From: Chloroflexota bacterium
GTDB taxonomy: Bacteria; Chloroflexota; Dehalococcoidia; Tepidiformales; Tepidiformaceae
Direction of reading: 5' to 3'
Assembly: GCA_016191435.1 (NCBI GenBank)
Contig: JACPOQ010000046.1
Span: 62,001 to 126,000 of the forward strand
Length of the DNA: 64,000 nucleotides
A program made the position numbers and the translations under genes. The notes beneath the pieces were generated by a model, which saw nothing but the letters and a program-made list of their open reading frames with translations, was not told the DNA's origin and ran no database searches. Of the stretch, positions 9,033 to 16,805 are shown one piece after another; position 1 is the stretch's first letter, and each line of letters starts with the position of its first letter.

Positions 9033-9986
9033 TCAGTCCCGCCAGCGCAGCGGCGTCAGCTCGTGCTCGCCCTTGAAGCCCTTCAGCGGCACCACTTTGC
9101 CGGGTTCGAACGCGAACTCCCCGGAGGGCGCGATCACCTCCCGCAGCAGCGCGGACACGAGGATCTCCCCGCCTTCCGCAGCCGCCGAGACGCGCGCCGC
9201 GAAGTTCACGGCCGAGCCGAAGATGTCATTCTCGTCCCACAGCACCTCGCCGATGTGCAGCCCCATCCGCACGCGGATCGGCCCCGAGGCCACCGCCGCC
9301 GCCTGCACGATCTGGCGCTGGATCGCGACGGCGCAATTGAGGGCATCGCGGGCGCTGGCGAACAGCACGAGGAAGCCATCGCCCTGGCGTTTCGCTTCGT
9401 GCCCCCGGAAGTGCGCGAACTGCTCCCGCAGGATGCCGTTGTGCATCTTCAGCACCTGGTAGGCCTCGCGCTCGCCGAGCTCGGTCACCATGTTCGTCGA
9501 GCGCTCCAGGTCCGTGAACATGATCGTGAGCGTCCCGCCGGGGCCGAGGTTCTGCCCGCGCCAGACGCTGCGCAGCCCCGAATCCGTGCCCGGGATGGGG
9601 GTTGCCGGCGCTGCGGTGGCGGGCTTCGGCGCCGAGAACACGACCGTGCCGCCGCCCATGCCATCGCCTTCGAGGTCGATGATCACGTCGGCGATGGCGA
9701 TGCTGTCCCCCGGCAGCAGGTTGGCCGAGCCGCTGATCGCCTCGCCGTTGAGCAGCACCGGGTTGCGCCCGCCCAGGTCCGTCAGCAACAGGCCGTCGCC
9801 ATGCCACTCAATCTGGATGTGGCGGCGCGAGACGTACTGGCTGGGGACGCGGACGTCGCACGAGGCGTCGCGGCCGATCACGACGGGCGTTTCGCCCATC
9901 ACGTAGTCCACCGGAGGTTCTCCGGGCGAGCGGACGGTCAGTTTCTGCGCGGTCGTCTGCACGGGAGCATCCTTGGGGGCCAGCAT
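9033..9986 (-). CDS. FHA domain fused to a class III adenylate/guanylate cyclase
   Basis: A 317-residue protein. An N-terminal FHA domain (~25-105; IGRDASCDVRV, then SRRHIQIEW) should bind phosphothreonine peptides. A class III cyclase domain (~135-310) follows, with metal-binding Asp in IMFTDLERST, RQGDGFLVLF, and the catalytic Asn/Arg region GSAVNFAARVSAAAEGG. The start is MLAPKDAPVQ; the longer upstream frame overlaps the divergent kinase promoter. Divergent arrangement with a Ser/Thr kinase suggests the kinase phosphorylates a partner or the cyclase itself and the FHA domain reads it; that link is inference. Confidence 0.92.
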   Translation of the reverse strand: MLAPKDAPVQTTAQKLTVRSPGEPPVDYVMGETPVVIGRDASCDVRVPSQYVSRRHIQIEWHGDGLLLTDLGGRNPVLLNGEAISGSANLLPGDSIAIADVIIDLEGDGMGGGTVVFSAPKPATAAPATPIPGTDSGLRSVWRGQNLGPGGTLTIMFTDLERSTNMVTELGEREAYQVLKMHNGILREQFAHFRGHEAKRQGDGFLVLFASARDALNCAVAIQRQIVQAAAVASGPIRVRMGLHIGEVLWDENDIFGSAVNFAARVSAAAEGGEILVSALLREVIAPSGEFAFEPGKVVPLKGFKGEHELTPLRWRD

Positions 9987-10155
9987 AGTAATGGCGCAGA
10001 CAGGTGACAAGGACGCACTGTTACGGTTTGCACACGAGTAAAGCCCAAACTGCAACGCGCTGTTTCCTGTTTTCAGGTTTCCTGATAGCTTTTGCCACGC
10101 TGCGGGACGCATCGGGTGGATCTTGGCCACTCCCGCGCACCGGGTGCGAACGGAC
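9987..10155. promoter_or_regulatory. Divergent intergenic region between cyclase and kinase genes
   Basis: 169 bp separate the two divergent starts. The central part (about 10005-10100) is clearly richer in A/T than its surroundings, as expected for a bidirectional promoter. I could not assign unambiguous -10 and -35 boxes. Confidence 0.45.
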
Positions 10156-12027
10156 ATGGAAAGCAACCCCCTGGATACACCCGGACCGGGCATGGTGCTC
10201 GGGCACTTTGTGATCGATGAGGCGCTCGGCGCGGGCGCCATGGGCACGGTCTACCTCGGGCACGACCGCCGCGACACCAGCAAGGTCGCCATCAAACTAC
10301 TCAACGCCGAGCTCAGCGCCGATTCCAGCTTCCGTCAGCGCTTCGAGCGCGAAGCCCACCTCGCGACGCTCCTCAAATCGCCCTACACGGTGCGCGTGCT
10401 CGATTTCGGCCGCGCCGGCGCCTACTTCTACTTCGTCATGGAGTTCGTCGAAGGCGATTCCGTCGCGCAAATCCTGCAGCGCGGCCCCATGCCCCTGGAG
10501 GACTCGCTCGAAATTGCCGCCGATGCCGCCCGGGCGCTCGAGGCGCTGAGCACCCAGAACATCGTCCACCGCGACATGAAGCCTTCGAACATCATCGTCA
10601 GCCCGGATGGGGCGGCGAAGCTCGTGGACTTCGGCATCTCGCAGCAGGCGCACTCGCGCGATGCCAACGTCTCCTTTGTCGGCACGGCCCAGTACGCCGC
10701 GCCCGAACAGCAGACCGGCCGCACCGACGCCCGCAGCGACATCTACGCCCTCGGCGCGACGCTCTTCCACATGCTTGCCGGCCGGCCGCCCTACACGGGC
10801 CGCAGCGACGAGGAGGTCCTTCGCCAGCACCTGCACGCCCCATTTCCCGCCCAACTGCTCTCCTGGCACCCCGAGCCGGTCGTGGACGTGGTGCGGCGCT
10901 GCATGCAGAAGGAGCCCGAGGACCGCTACCAGACCGCGTCGGAGCTCGCCGGCGCCATCGACCGCCTGCAGGCGCGGCTCGCGGCCTTCCCGCCGCCGCC
11001 CGCCAAGCTCGGCACCCCCTCGTCGCCGAACCTGATCCCGGAGCCAGAACAACACGACCCCGCCAGCGGCGGCACCCTCGTGCTGGCGCCGCGCGGCGCG
11101 CAGCCCATCGGTGTGCCTGTCCGCCGTCCCAACGAACCCGAGCCGGACGACGATCATGCTGGTGGGAGCACTGTCGTGTTCGCTGCGCCGGGCACGCTCG
11201 CGCCGCCGGCGGCGCCGTCGCTGCCGCCCGCCGCAGCCACCGCCGCGCCGTACCCGATCCCGGTTGCGCCGAGGGATGTGCCCGGCCCCGCCCCGGCCCC
11301 GGCGCCCGCGGCCGCCGGCGGCGGCCGCAAGGGCCTGTTCATTGTCATGGCGGCAGTCGTGGTTGCGCTGATCGGCGCCGGCGGCGCCTTCGCGCTCCTC
11401 GCCGGTGGCGGCGGCGATAGCAAGGCCAACACTCCCTCCACGCCCACCACCCAGGCGAGCGCGACGGCCGGCACGGGCGCCTCGCCCGCGGCCTCGTCCT
11501 CAGCCTCCCCTTCCGCGACCGCGGAACCTTCGGCCACCACAGCAGCCACCGCTGCTCCCACAGATACCGCCACCGCCGCGCCCACCACCCCACCAACCAC
11601 CGCCCCTGCCCCAACGTCCGCGCCTGCCGCCACACCCACGGCTCCACCCGCCGCGACCACGCCCCCGCAGCCACCACCGCCAACCAACACGCCTGTCCCG
11701 GCGGGCGCGAGCTACACCATCTTGGGTTTCTCGACGTCGGGGTTCCAGGGTGGCTCGATACCGCCGCTGAGCAGTTCGCTGAGCGGTCCATGCAACGGTG
11801 ATGTCAACGTCCACGTTTTCATCAGTCACAGCAACGCGCCCTCTGGTACATCCCTCAACGTCACGTTCTCGCCAGCGACGGGCGTGGGTAACTCCCCCGC
11901 CACCGTCTCCGGCAGCGGCACGGCGCAGTTCCCGAACGCCATCTCGAGCAGCGGCAGCTACAGCGTGGGGGTGACCGCAAACGGCGGGAACGTGGGTGGT
12001 GGCGGCTTCAGCTTCACCTGCCAGTAG
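10156..12027 (+). CDS. PknB-type membrane Ser/Thr protein kinase
   Basis: A 623-residue protein starting MESNPLDTPG. The kinase domain (~10-275) is complete: Gly loop GAGAMGTVYLG, VAIKLL lysine, HRDMKPSN catalytic loop, DFGIS and APEQ. A Pro-rich juxtamembrane linker follows, then one transmembrane segment (~395-418, LFIVMAAVVVALIGAG), a long Ala/Thr/Pro stalk, and a C-terminal ~100-residue extracellular beta-type domain ending SFTCQ. PASTA repeats are absent, so the external ligand probably differs from lipid II/muropeptide. Divergent from the FHA-cyclase gene. Confidence 0.95.
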   Translation: MESNPLDTPGPGMVLGHFVIDEALGAGAMGTVYLGHDRRDTSKVAIKLLNAELSADSSFRQRFEREAHLATLLKSPYTVRVLDFGRAGAYFYFVMEFVEGDSVAQILQRGPMPLEDSLEIAADAARALEALSTQNIVHRDMKPSNIIVSPDGAAKLVDFGISQQAHSRDANVSFVGTAQYAAPEQQTGRTDARSDIYALGATLFHMLAGRPPYTGRSDEEVLRQHLHAPFPAQLLSWHPEPVVDVVRRCMQKEPEDRYQTASELAGAIDRLQARLAAFPPPPAKLGTPSSPNLIPEPEQHDPASGGTLVLAPRGAQPIGVPVRRPNEPEPDDDHAGGSTVVFAAPGTLAPPAAPSLPPAAATAAPYPIPVAPRDVPGPAPAPAPAAAGGGRKGLFIVMAAVVVALIGAGGAFALLAGGGGDSKANTPSTPTTQASATAGTGASPAASSSASPSATAEPSATTAATAAPTDTATAAPTTPPTTAPAPTSAPAATPTAPPAATTPPQPPPPTNTPVPAGASYTILGFSTSGFQGGSIPPLSSSLSGPCNGDVNVHVFISHSNAPSGTSLNVTFSPATGVGNSPATVSGSGTAQFPNAISSSGSYSVGVTANGGNVGGGGFSFTCQ

Positions 12028-12062
12028 AAACGCGCCGCGGCCCTCGCCGGTCCAAACCGAGC

Positions 12063-12091
12063 GGGGGCGCCAGCCCGGCGCTGGCGCCCCC
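12063..12091. terminator. GC-rich hairpin between convergent genes
   Basis: A perfect 12-bp stem (GGGGGCGCCAGC and its complement) with a 5-nt loop, placed after the kinase gene and facing the convergent yceI-like gene. There is no U tract on either side, so it may act as an mRNA end stabiliser or Rho-assisted terminator rather than a canonical intrinsic terminator. Confidence 0.55.
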
Positions 12092-12199
12092 GAAAGCCCG
12101 CCATCGCAGCGGGCGAATTGCCCCTTGAGGTGAGCGCGCCGGGCGTTGCCGAGCATGCGCGCCCATGGGTTAACGACGAGTCAACGATTTCCGATCGTT

Positions 12200-12724
12200 T
12201 TATGCAGCCTTCACCAGCTCCGCATCGAAGCTCAGCTTCACGCTGTTCCCGACCACCACCCCGCCGCCGCCCAGTGGCAGGTTGAAGTCCAGGCCCCACT
12301 CCCGGCGGTCCAGCTTCCCTTCCGCGGAAATGCCGTAACGCGTCGCGCCCAAGGGGTCCGTTTGCGGTCCGCTCACTTCGCCCTCCAGCGCCACTTCCTT
12401 CGTGACGCCGCGGATCGTGAGGTCGCCGATGAAGCGGAACTCGCCATCGCCGCGCGGTTCGAGCCGCTTCGTCGCGAACACAATCTGCGGGTAGCTCGCC
12501 GCGTCGAAGAAGTCGGCGCTGCGCAAGTGCTCATCGCGCGGCGCCTCGCCCGTCTCAACGCTCGCGACATCGATGGTCACGGTCGCGCGTGAGGCCGCCA
12601 GGTTTGCTTCATCGATCTCGGCATCGACCGCGAACTTGTCGAAGCGGCCCTTGACGTTCGAAATCATCATGTGCTTGACGCCGAAGGCGGCGGTGCTGTG
12701 GGTGGGGTCGAGATTCCAGGACAT
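12200..12724 (-). CDS. YceI-family lipid/isoprenoid-binding protein
   Basis: A 174-residue protein of normal YceI length. It opens with WNLDPTHSTAAFGVKHMMISNVKGRF, the typical YceI first strands split here only for description, and has the later family elements FDAASYPQIVF and GDLTIRGVTKEV. YceI proteins form a lipocalin-like barrel that binds an isoprenoid or amphiphile. There is no signal peptide, so it is probably cytosolic. Divergent from an HxlR regulator with two operator-like sequences between them, the classic arrangement for a regulated target. Confidence 0.92.
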   Translation of the reverse strand: MSWNLDPTHSTAAFGVKHMMISNVKGRFDKFAVDAEIDEANLAASRATVTIDVASVETGEAPRDEHLRSADFFDAASYPQIVFATKRLEPRGDGEFRFIGDLTIRGVTKEVALEGEVSGPQTDPLGATRYGISAEGKLDRREWGLDFNLPLGGGGVVVGNSVKLSFDAELVKAA

Positions 12725-12762
12725 TTGGTTTGGTGCTCCAGTGCCAGTATTCAGTAGCCCTG

Positions 12763-12824
12763 CTACTGTTCGTAAGTACGATAGCAGCTTCGCGGGCGCA
12801 TGGCAACTATTCGTAAGCTACGAA
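12763..12824. promoter_or_regulatory. Two operator-like sites between yceI-like and hxlR-like genes
   Basis: Two related sites sit 12725-12876 between divergent genes. The site at 12810-12824 is a perfect palindrome, TTCGTA-AGC-TACGAA. The site at 12763-12784 contains TTCGTAAGTACGAT with a similar ACTNTTCGTAAG core. They resemble the TACT-N7-AGTA type of sites used by some HxlR/YodB regulators. I infer autoregulation and control of the YceI gene by the adjacent HxlR protein. Confidence 0.6.
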
Positions 12825-12876
12825 CTATGGGGAAGATCACCACTGCATTCCAGCAACCTTGATGTAAGATGGACGC

Positions 12877-13296
12877 ATGGAAGCCACGACAGCCGGGGAA
12901 TCGGCTGACGAAATCATGACGCCGCACTGCCCGACGTTTCAGGCGGCCCTCGAACTGGTCGGGCGCCGTTGGACCGGCGCCATCATCCGCTCGATGCTTT
13001 ATGGCTCCGCCCGCTTCAGCGACATCATGAGCCAGATCCCCGGCCTCTCCGACCGCCTGCTCTCCGAGCGCCTCCGCGAGCTCGAGTCCGCCGGCCTCGT
13101 GCTGCGCACGGTCTACCCGCTGACACCGGTCCGCATCGAGTACGCGCTCACGGAAAAGGGCCGCGAGCTCCGCGAGGTGCTCATCGCCATCGACCACTGG
13201 GCCTCGCGGTGGGCCGGCACGCCGAGCGCCTGCGCCTCCGCCGAGGCTGGCTTCGCCGCGGAAGCCGCCCACGCGTGCGTACAGCCGGACGCCTGA
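12877..13296 (+). CDS. HxlR-family winged-helix transcriptional regulator
   Basis: A 139-residue regulator with the conserved N-terminal Cys (HCPTFQAALELVGRRWT), recognition region (FSDIMSQIPGLSDRLLSERLREL) split across two helices, and beta-wing (YALTEKGRELREVL). The Cys position matches redox- or quinone-sensing HxlR/YodB proteins, so thiol-based sensing is likely. A TAAGAT element (12865-12870) 6 bp before the ATG suggests a leaderless transcript. The C-terminal ~25 residues are Ala-rich and look like a non-conserved tail. Confidence 0.92.
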   Translation: MEATTAGESADEIMTPHCPTFQAALELVGRRWTGAIIRSMLYGSARFSDIMSQIPGLSDRLLSERLRELESAGLVLRTVYPLTPVRIEYALTEKGRELREVLIAIDHWASRWAGTPSACASAEAGFAAEAAHACVQPDA

Positions 13297-13364
13297 TCGA
13301 ACCATCGCCCCGGCGCTGCTATAGTCGTCCGCGCCGGGCCACCCGGCGCACCGGGGAGGCCACC

Positions 13365-13832
13365 GTGGATGTCGCGTCGTTCGAAGAGATAAAGGATGAG
13401 TTCAACCAGCGTGTGCAGCGCATCGTCTGGTGCACATTCACGACCGTGGACGGCGGCGGCCGCCCCCGCTCCCGCATCCTTCACCCCGTCTGGGAAGGCG
13501 CTACCGGCTGGATCATGACCGGGCGCCATTCGTACAAAGACCGGCACCTCTCTCGCAACCCGTACGTTTCGCTCACCTACTGGGACCCGCAGCACCAGCA
13601 GGTCTACGCCGAATGCCGGGCCGAATGGGCCGACGCGCCGGCGGAGAAGGCGCGCATCTGGAAGCTCTTCGCCACCACGCCCGAACCCTATGGCTACAAC
13701 CCGGCGATGTTCTGGAAGTCCCCGGACGACCCCAATTTCGGCGCCCTCAAGCTCACGCCCTGGCGCCTCGAGCTCTCCGCCCTCGGCGACATGGCCAGCG
13801 GCAAACCACCCCGGGTTTGGCGCCCGAAGTAG
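13365..13832 (+). CDS. Pyridoxamine 5'-phosphate oxidase (PPOX) family protein
   Basis: A 155-residue flavin-binding split-barrel protein, probably FMN- or F420-dependent. Start is GTG at 13365 with GGGGAGG 5 bp upstream, giving VDVASFEEIKDEF. Features: GGRPRSRILHPVW (first strands with the phosphate-binding Arg), SYKDRHLSRNPYVSLTYW, and a WKLF/YGYNP C-terminal region. A TATAGT -10 at 13320-13325 lies upstream. It is 68 bp after hxlR and may be cotranscribed or have its own promoter. Substrate unknown. Confidence 0.85.
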   Translation: MDVASFEEIKDEFNQRVQRIVWCTFTTVDGGGRPRSRILHPVWEGATGWIMTGRHSYKDRHLSRNPYVSLTYWDPQHQQVYAECRAEWADAPAEKARIWKLFATTPEPYGYNPAMFWKSPDDPNFGALKLTPWRLELSALGDMASGKPPRVWRPK

Positions 13833-13914
13833 TTGCACATCCCGCGCATCGCGCAAACATCCAGCTCGTCGCCACCGTCGGCGGCGCTGGCTTCGCGGCA
13901 GTCGCATGCTTTCC

Positions 13915-13940
13915 GGCCAACAGCTAATGGCCAATGGCTA
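13915..13940. repeat. 7-bp tandem repeat of the GGCCAAT family at a gene end
   Basis: Consecutive heptamers GGCCAAC, AGCTAAT, GGCCAAT and a partial GGCTA. The last three bases are the stop codon (minus-strand TAG, 13938-13940) of the neighbouring small gene. Same family as the arrays at 24685, 42104, 61095 and 62447. Confidence 0.75.
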
Positions 13941-14264
13941 CTTCACGCTTAGCGTCGGCAGCCAGCACGCGCTCATCACGTTGCGTAGCCGCTTGCGCGC
14001 CAGCTTCACCGGGCGCGCCGTCCGCTGCCACGACTGCGAGTCGCCGCCGCGCCGCAGCGAGCGCACCTCGGCGCCCGACTCCTCGATCGCGAAAATGACT
14101 GCGGCGAGCGACCCCGCAGGCTCGGCGTACACGCCATCGACCGTCCGCGCGGCCAACACCGCGTGCCCGGACTTCTCCAGGCGTACCGGCAACCCCGAGG
14201 GGACGTGGTCGAGGTCGAACACGTAGCCCGTGGGCGGGAAGGCGGCGGCGGCTGGATGGTGCAT
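13938..14264 (-). CDS. Small hypothetical protein
   Basis: A 108-residue protein starting MHHPAAAAF. It contains GYVFDLDHVPSGLPVRLEKSG and a basic C-terminal half (ARPVKLARKRLRN), without signal peptide or membrane segment. I do not recognise the family. A weak GAGAG lies before the ATG. Its stop codon is inside a GGCCAAT-type repeat. The frame shows coding-like composition, but the evidence for expression is modest. Confidence 0.5.
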   Translation of the reverse strand: MHHPAAAAFPPTGYVFDLDHVPSGLPVRLEKSGHAVLAARTVDGVYAEPAGSLAAVIFAIEESGAEVRSLRRGGDSQSWQRTARPVKLARKRLRNVMSACWLPTLSVK

Positions 14265-14439
14265 CGGGGTCTCTCGAGGTGAATTCTTCTCGTGATATGG
14301 ACACAAACGGCCGCAAGGTGACGGCCCGACAGGGCGCCACGACACCGCGCACGAGGTTTTACACAGCCGTATCCCGCAGTTTGCGCACGCCCCGACTCTC
14401 GCCGCTGCGACTGCCGGGACGACGGCAGCGCCGTCCGCA

Positions 14440-15270
14440 TCAGTCCCGCTGCTTCGGCTTCCGTTTCGAGGCCGCCAACACCAAGCTCAGCCCGACGCCG
14501 GCGGACGCGACCACGACAGGAAGCGCCCACGGCAGTGCGCCGCGCCGTCCCGGTTGCAGGCCTGTGCCGGTGTCCGGTGCGCCCGGTGCGGCGGACAGCA
14601 CCGCACACGCCACCGGCACGCCGTACGGCTGCTCCTCCGAGTAGTCCTTTGCGAGCACCAGCGACGTGCCGTCGGCGTCGAAGATGCTTGGGCCGCCGCG
14701 CCCGGTGAGCGAGAGCGCGTTGACGTTGTTGAAGACAAGGGCCAGCGAACCGGGGGCTTCAGGCCCCAGGCTGACTCCCCGGAGTTGCGCGATTACCGGC
14801 CCGCGGTCGGCACAGGAACCCCGGCCGTAGATGTACACGACGTAGAAGCCTTCCGGGAAGGAGAAGAGGCTGTAGCGCACCCGGACCGTGCCCGCCTGGT
14901 CCTCATCGAGCGTCACGTAATGGGTGCGGCCGCCGCCGAAGCCACCGACCGCGCGCAACTCCGCCACAAGACTCTGCTGCACCGTGCCGAACAGGAATGG
15001 CGGCTCCTCAGAGCCATCGCCGATCGGCCCCGGTGTGGGCCCCGGAGGCGGCTGTGGCGTCGCGGTGGCCGTCGGAGCCGGCGTCGTCGAGGGGCGAGCG
15101 GTGGCGGATGCCGTCCCCGTGACGGCCACGGATGGAGCCGCAGGCGGCGAGACCGAAGCCACCGCGGTTGGCGGCGGGACCGGCGTGGATGTGGCAGTCT
15201 GCGCGGCTACGACCGCGATCGGCCCGGTGAGCAACGCGAGGCCGGCGCCAGCCAAGAACGCGAACTTCAT
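14440..15270 (-). CDS. Surface-anchored Cu/Zn-superoxide-dismutase-like protein without metal ligands
   Basis: A 276-residue protein: signal peptide (MKFAFLAGAGLALL), Pro/Thr/Ser linker (~25-90), a globular domain (~93-227), then a short linker and a C-terminal transmembrane segment (~247-270) with a basic tail (SKRKPKQRD). The globular part follows the Cu/Zn SOD outline: FPEGFYVVYIYGRGSC at the position of HGFHxHxxGxC, LSLTG, then TSLVLAKDYS and VPVACAVL at the positions of TLVVHxxxDD and RxACGVI. The copper-binding His residues are replaced (Tyr-Ile-Tyr for His-x-His). GGAGGA precedes the ATG. Catalysis is therefore unlikely; a structural or CHRD-like adhesive role is possible. Confidence 0.65.
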   Translation of the reverse strand: MKFAFLAGAGLALLTGPIAVVAAQTATSTPVPPPTAVASVSPPAAPSVAVTGTASATARPSTTPAPTATATPQPPPGPTPGPIGDGSEEPPFLFGTVQQSLVAELRAVGGFGGGRTHYVTLDEDQAGTVRVRYSLFSFPEGFYVVYIYGRGSCADRGPVIAQLRGVSLGPEAPGSLALVFNNVNALSLTGRGGPSIFDADGTSLVLAKDYSEEQPYGVPVACAVLSAAPGAPDTGTGLQPGRRGALPWALPVVVASAGVGLSLVLAASKRKPKQRD

Positions 15271-15402
15271 CGGCGATCCTCCGGTGCCTGTGCATTCTAA
15301 CGCGCCGGGCCGCACCATCGTTCCCCAAAACTGACCCTTCCGCGCGGGTGGAGGCATTCAGCCGCGGCTGAACGCACGGGACCACGGCCGCCGGGCGCTG
15401 AC

Positions 15403-16044
15403 CTAACTGATCGTTGGGGATGGGGTTGTCGTCACGACTGCGGCGAGCTGCGGGCATTTTTCAATCCACCGCTGCTGCGTATTCGCCACTTCGCGCTCGA
15501 AGCCTTTCGCATAGGTCCAGCGGCCCGGCGTCCGTTCTGCCGCGCCGCGCGAGAGGCTGTTCCAGTAGTCCGTGGCGAACCGTGCCCAGTCGTTCAGGGC
15601 TTGGACGCAAATCCGGTCGCTGGTCGTGATGTAGTCCGTCGATGAATGGAGGACTTCCTCGGCCTTCCGAAACGCGTTGTCAATCGCGTCCTGAAGCGGC
15701 GCGTTCGCCGAGGCGTTGTTGTAGACGAGCGTCGAACCTGAGATTTGGACGATCTTTTGCACGGCCTCGAAATACGCACGCACGTTTGGCCCTTCGACAT
15801 CGAGGAACGGTGGCAGTGGCACGGGCGTGCCGCGATCGACTGGCGGGGCGGCGGCGGCTGCTTGGAGACCTGCTACCCGGGTCGAAAGGTCGTTGACCCG
15901 TGACGAGAACTGGTCTACCTCAGAAGACCGGTCGTCGACCTGGGCGCTCAGACCCGGCCCGTCGTCGCCTCCGCCGCAGGTGCCCAGGCCCAACGCCAAC
16001 GCCACGGCGATGATCCCGCCTACAGCCACGAATGATCGCTTCAT
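15403..16044 (-). CDS. Predicted lipoprotein with a coiled-coil segment
   Basis: A 213-residue protein beginning MKRSFVAVGGIIAV. A hydrophobic signal is followed by GLGTCGGGDD, a plausible though non-ideal lipobox. Next comes a short coiled-coil region (VDDRSSEVDQFSSRVNDLS), a Pro-rich linker, and a helical domain of ~120 residues with aromatic residues (NDWARFATDYWNSL) and two Cys. I do not recognise the family. It is located after the SOD-like gene in reverse order, on the same strand, with a 132-bp gap. Confidence 0.7.
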   Translation of the reverse strand: MKRSFVAVGGIIAVALALGLGTCGGGDDGPGLSAQVDDRSSEVDQFSSRVNDLSTRVAGLQAAAAAPPVDRGTPVPLPPFLDVEGPNVRAYFEAVQKIVQISGSTLVYNNASANAPLQDAIDNAFRKAEEVLHSSTDYITTSDRICVQALNDWARFATDYWNSLSRGAAERTPGRWTYAKGFEREVANTQQRWIEKCPQLAAVVTTTPSPTIS

Positions 16045-16148
16045 CGTGCTGGAATCGCTCCACGGCGCGGCCCCGCGCCCGCGCGAATGTTGCACAGCCC
16101 GGCTGGAATCTCACCTGGCCCGTGAACTACGAGGTACTCGCCCGGTAC

Positions 16149-16718
16149 CTACCCGTACGCCGGCGCCGCGCCTTTCGGCCGAATCTCACCCGCCCGCGGG
16201 AAGCCCTCTTCCATCTCCAGCGGCTCCAGCTTCCGCTCGCAGTACTTGTCCAGCGTCTCGCGGTCGGCCACGAAGTCCATCAACGGCACGGCGTAGCCGC
16301 ACGACGTCTGCACTTTCTCCACATCGACGAAGAACGCCTGGCGCACATATGGGTGCGCATCGTCCATGAACGCGCTCCGGTGTGCCCGCAGTTCCGGCGC
16401 ATCCAGGTCCACCGCCCGGCCGTGGCCGTAGAGCCGCGTAATCCCGGTGGCCTTCTCGAAGCTGCAGAACATCACCGTGATGCGGCCGTTGTCGTCCGTG
16501 TGCTTCTTCGTCTCGTTGCCGCTCCCCGGGTAATCGAGCCAGCCGATCAGGTTCGGCCCCAGCACCTTCACCAGCGTCCGGCCCTTCGGCGAGAGGTTCA
16601 CCGTCCCGCGCGGGTCGCTCGGCGCGGTGGCCACGAAGAAGATGTGCTGCCGTTCGATGAACGAGCGCCGGTCGTCGTCGATGTGGGCGTACCAGTCAGC
16701 CACGAAGCCCTCCGTCAC
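16149..16718 (-). CDS. PPOX-family flavin-binding protein
   Basis: A 189-residue protein of the pyridoxamine-phosphate-oxidase-like family. Seen: HIFFVATAPSDPRGTVNLSPKG (strand pair with the Ser-Pro-Lys-Gly turn, split in the fold by a loop), NLIGWLDYPGSGNETKKH, MFCSFE and TRLYGHGRAVDL. The pattern matches the large 'pyridoxamine 5'-phosphate oxidase family' group that reads SPKG and GNE. The start is a GTG at 16718. It probably acts as a cytosolic oxidoreductase; cofactor and substrate are unknown. Confidence 0.88.
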   Translation of the reverse strand: MTEGFVADWYAHIDDDRRSFIERQHIFFVATAPSDPRGTVNLSPKGRTLVKVLGPNLIGWLDYPGSGNETKKHTDDNGRITVMFCSFEKATGITRLYGHGRAVDLDAPELRAHRSAFMDDAHPYVRQAFFVDVEKVQTSCGYAVPLMDFVADRETLDKYCERKLEPLEMEEGFPRAGEIRPKGAAPAYG

Positions 16719-16805
16719 GATATGAGGGATCAGTATGCGCCAGCCCTACACTGCCACGTAACCGCCAATTCGCCGCCGGTGCGCGCCGCAAGTGGGCCGC
16801 TCGGC

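Noticed and set aside
12969..13364. An N-terminal extension of the PPOX protein reading back through hxlR
   Set aside because: It is the shadow of the HxlR gene in another frame; a GTG with a strong ribosome-binding site at 13365 marks the true start.
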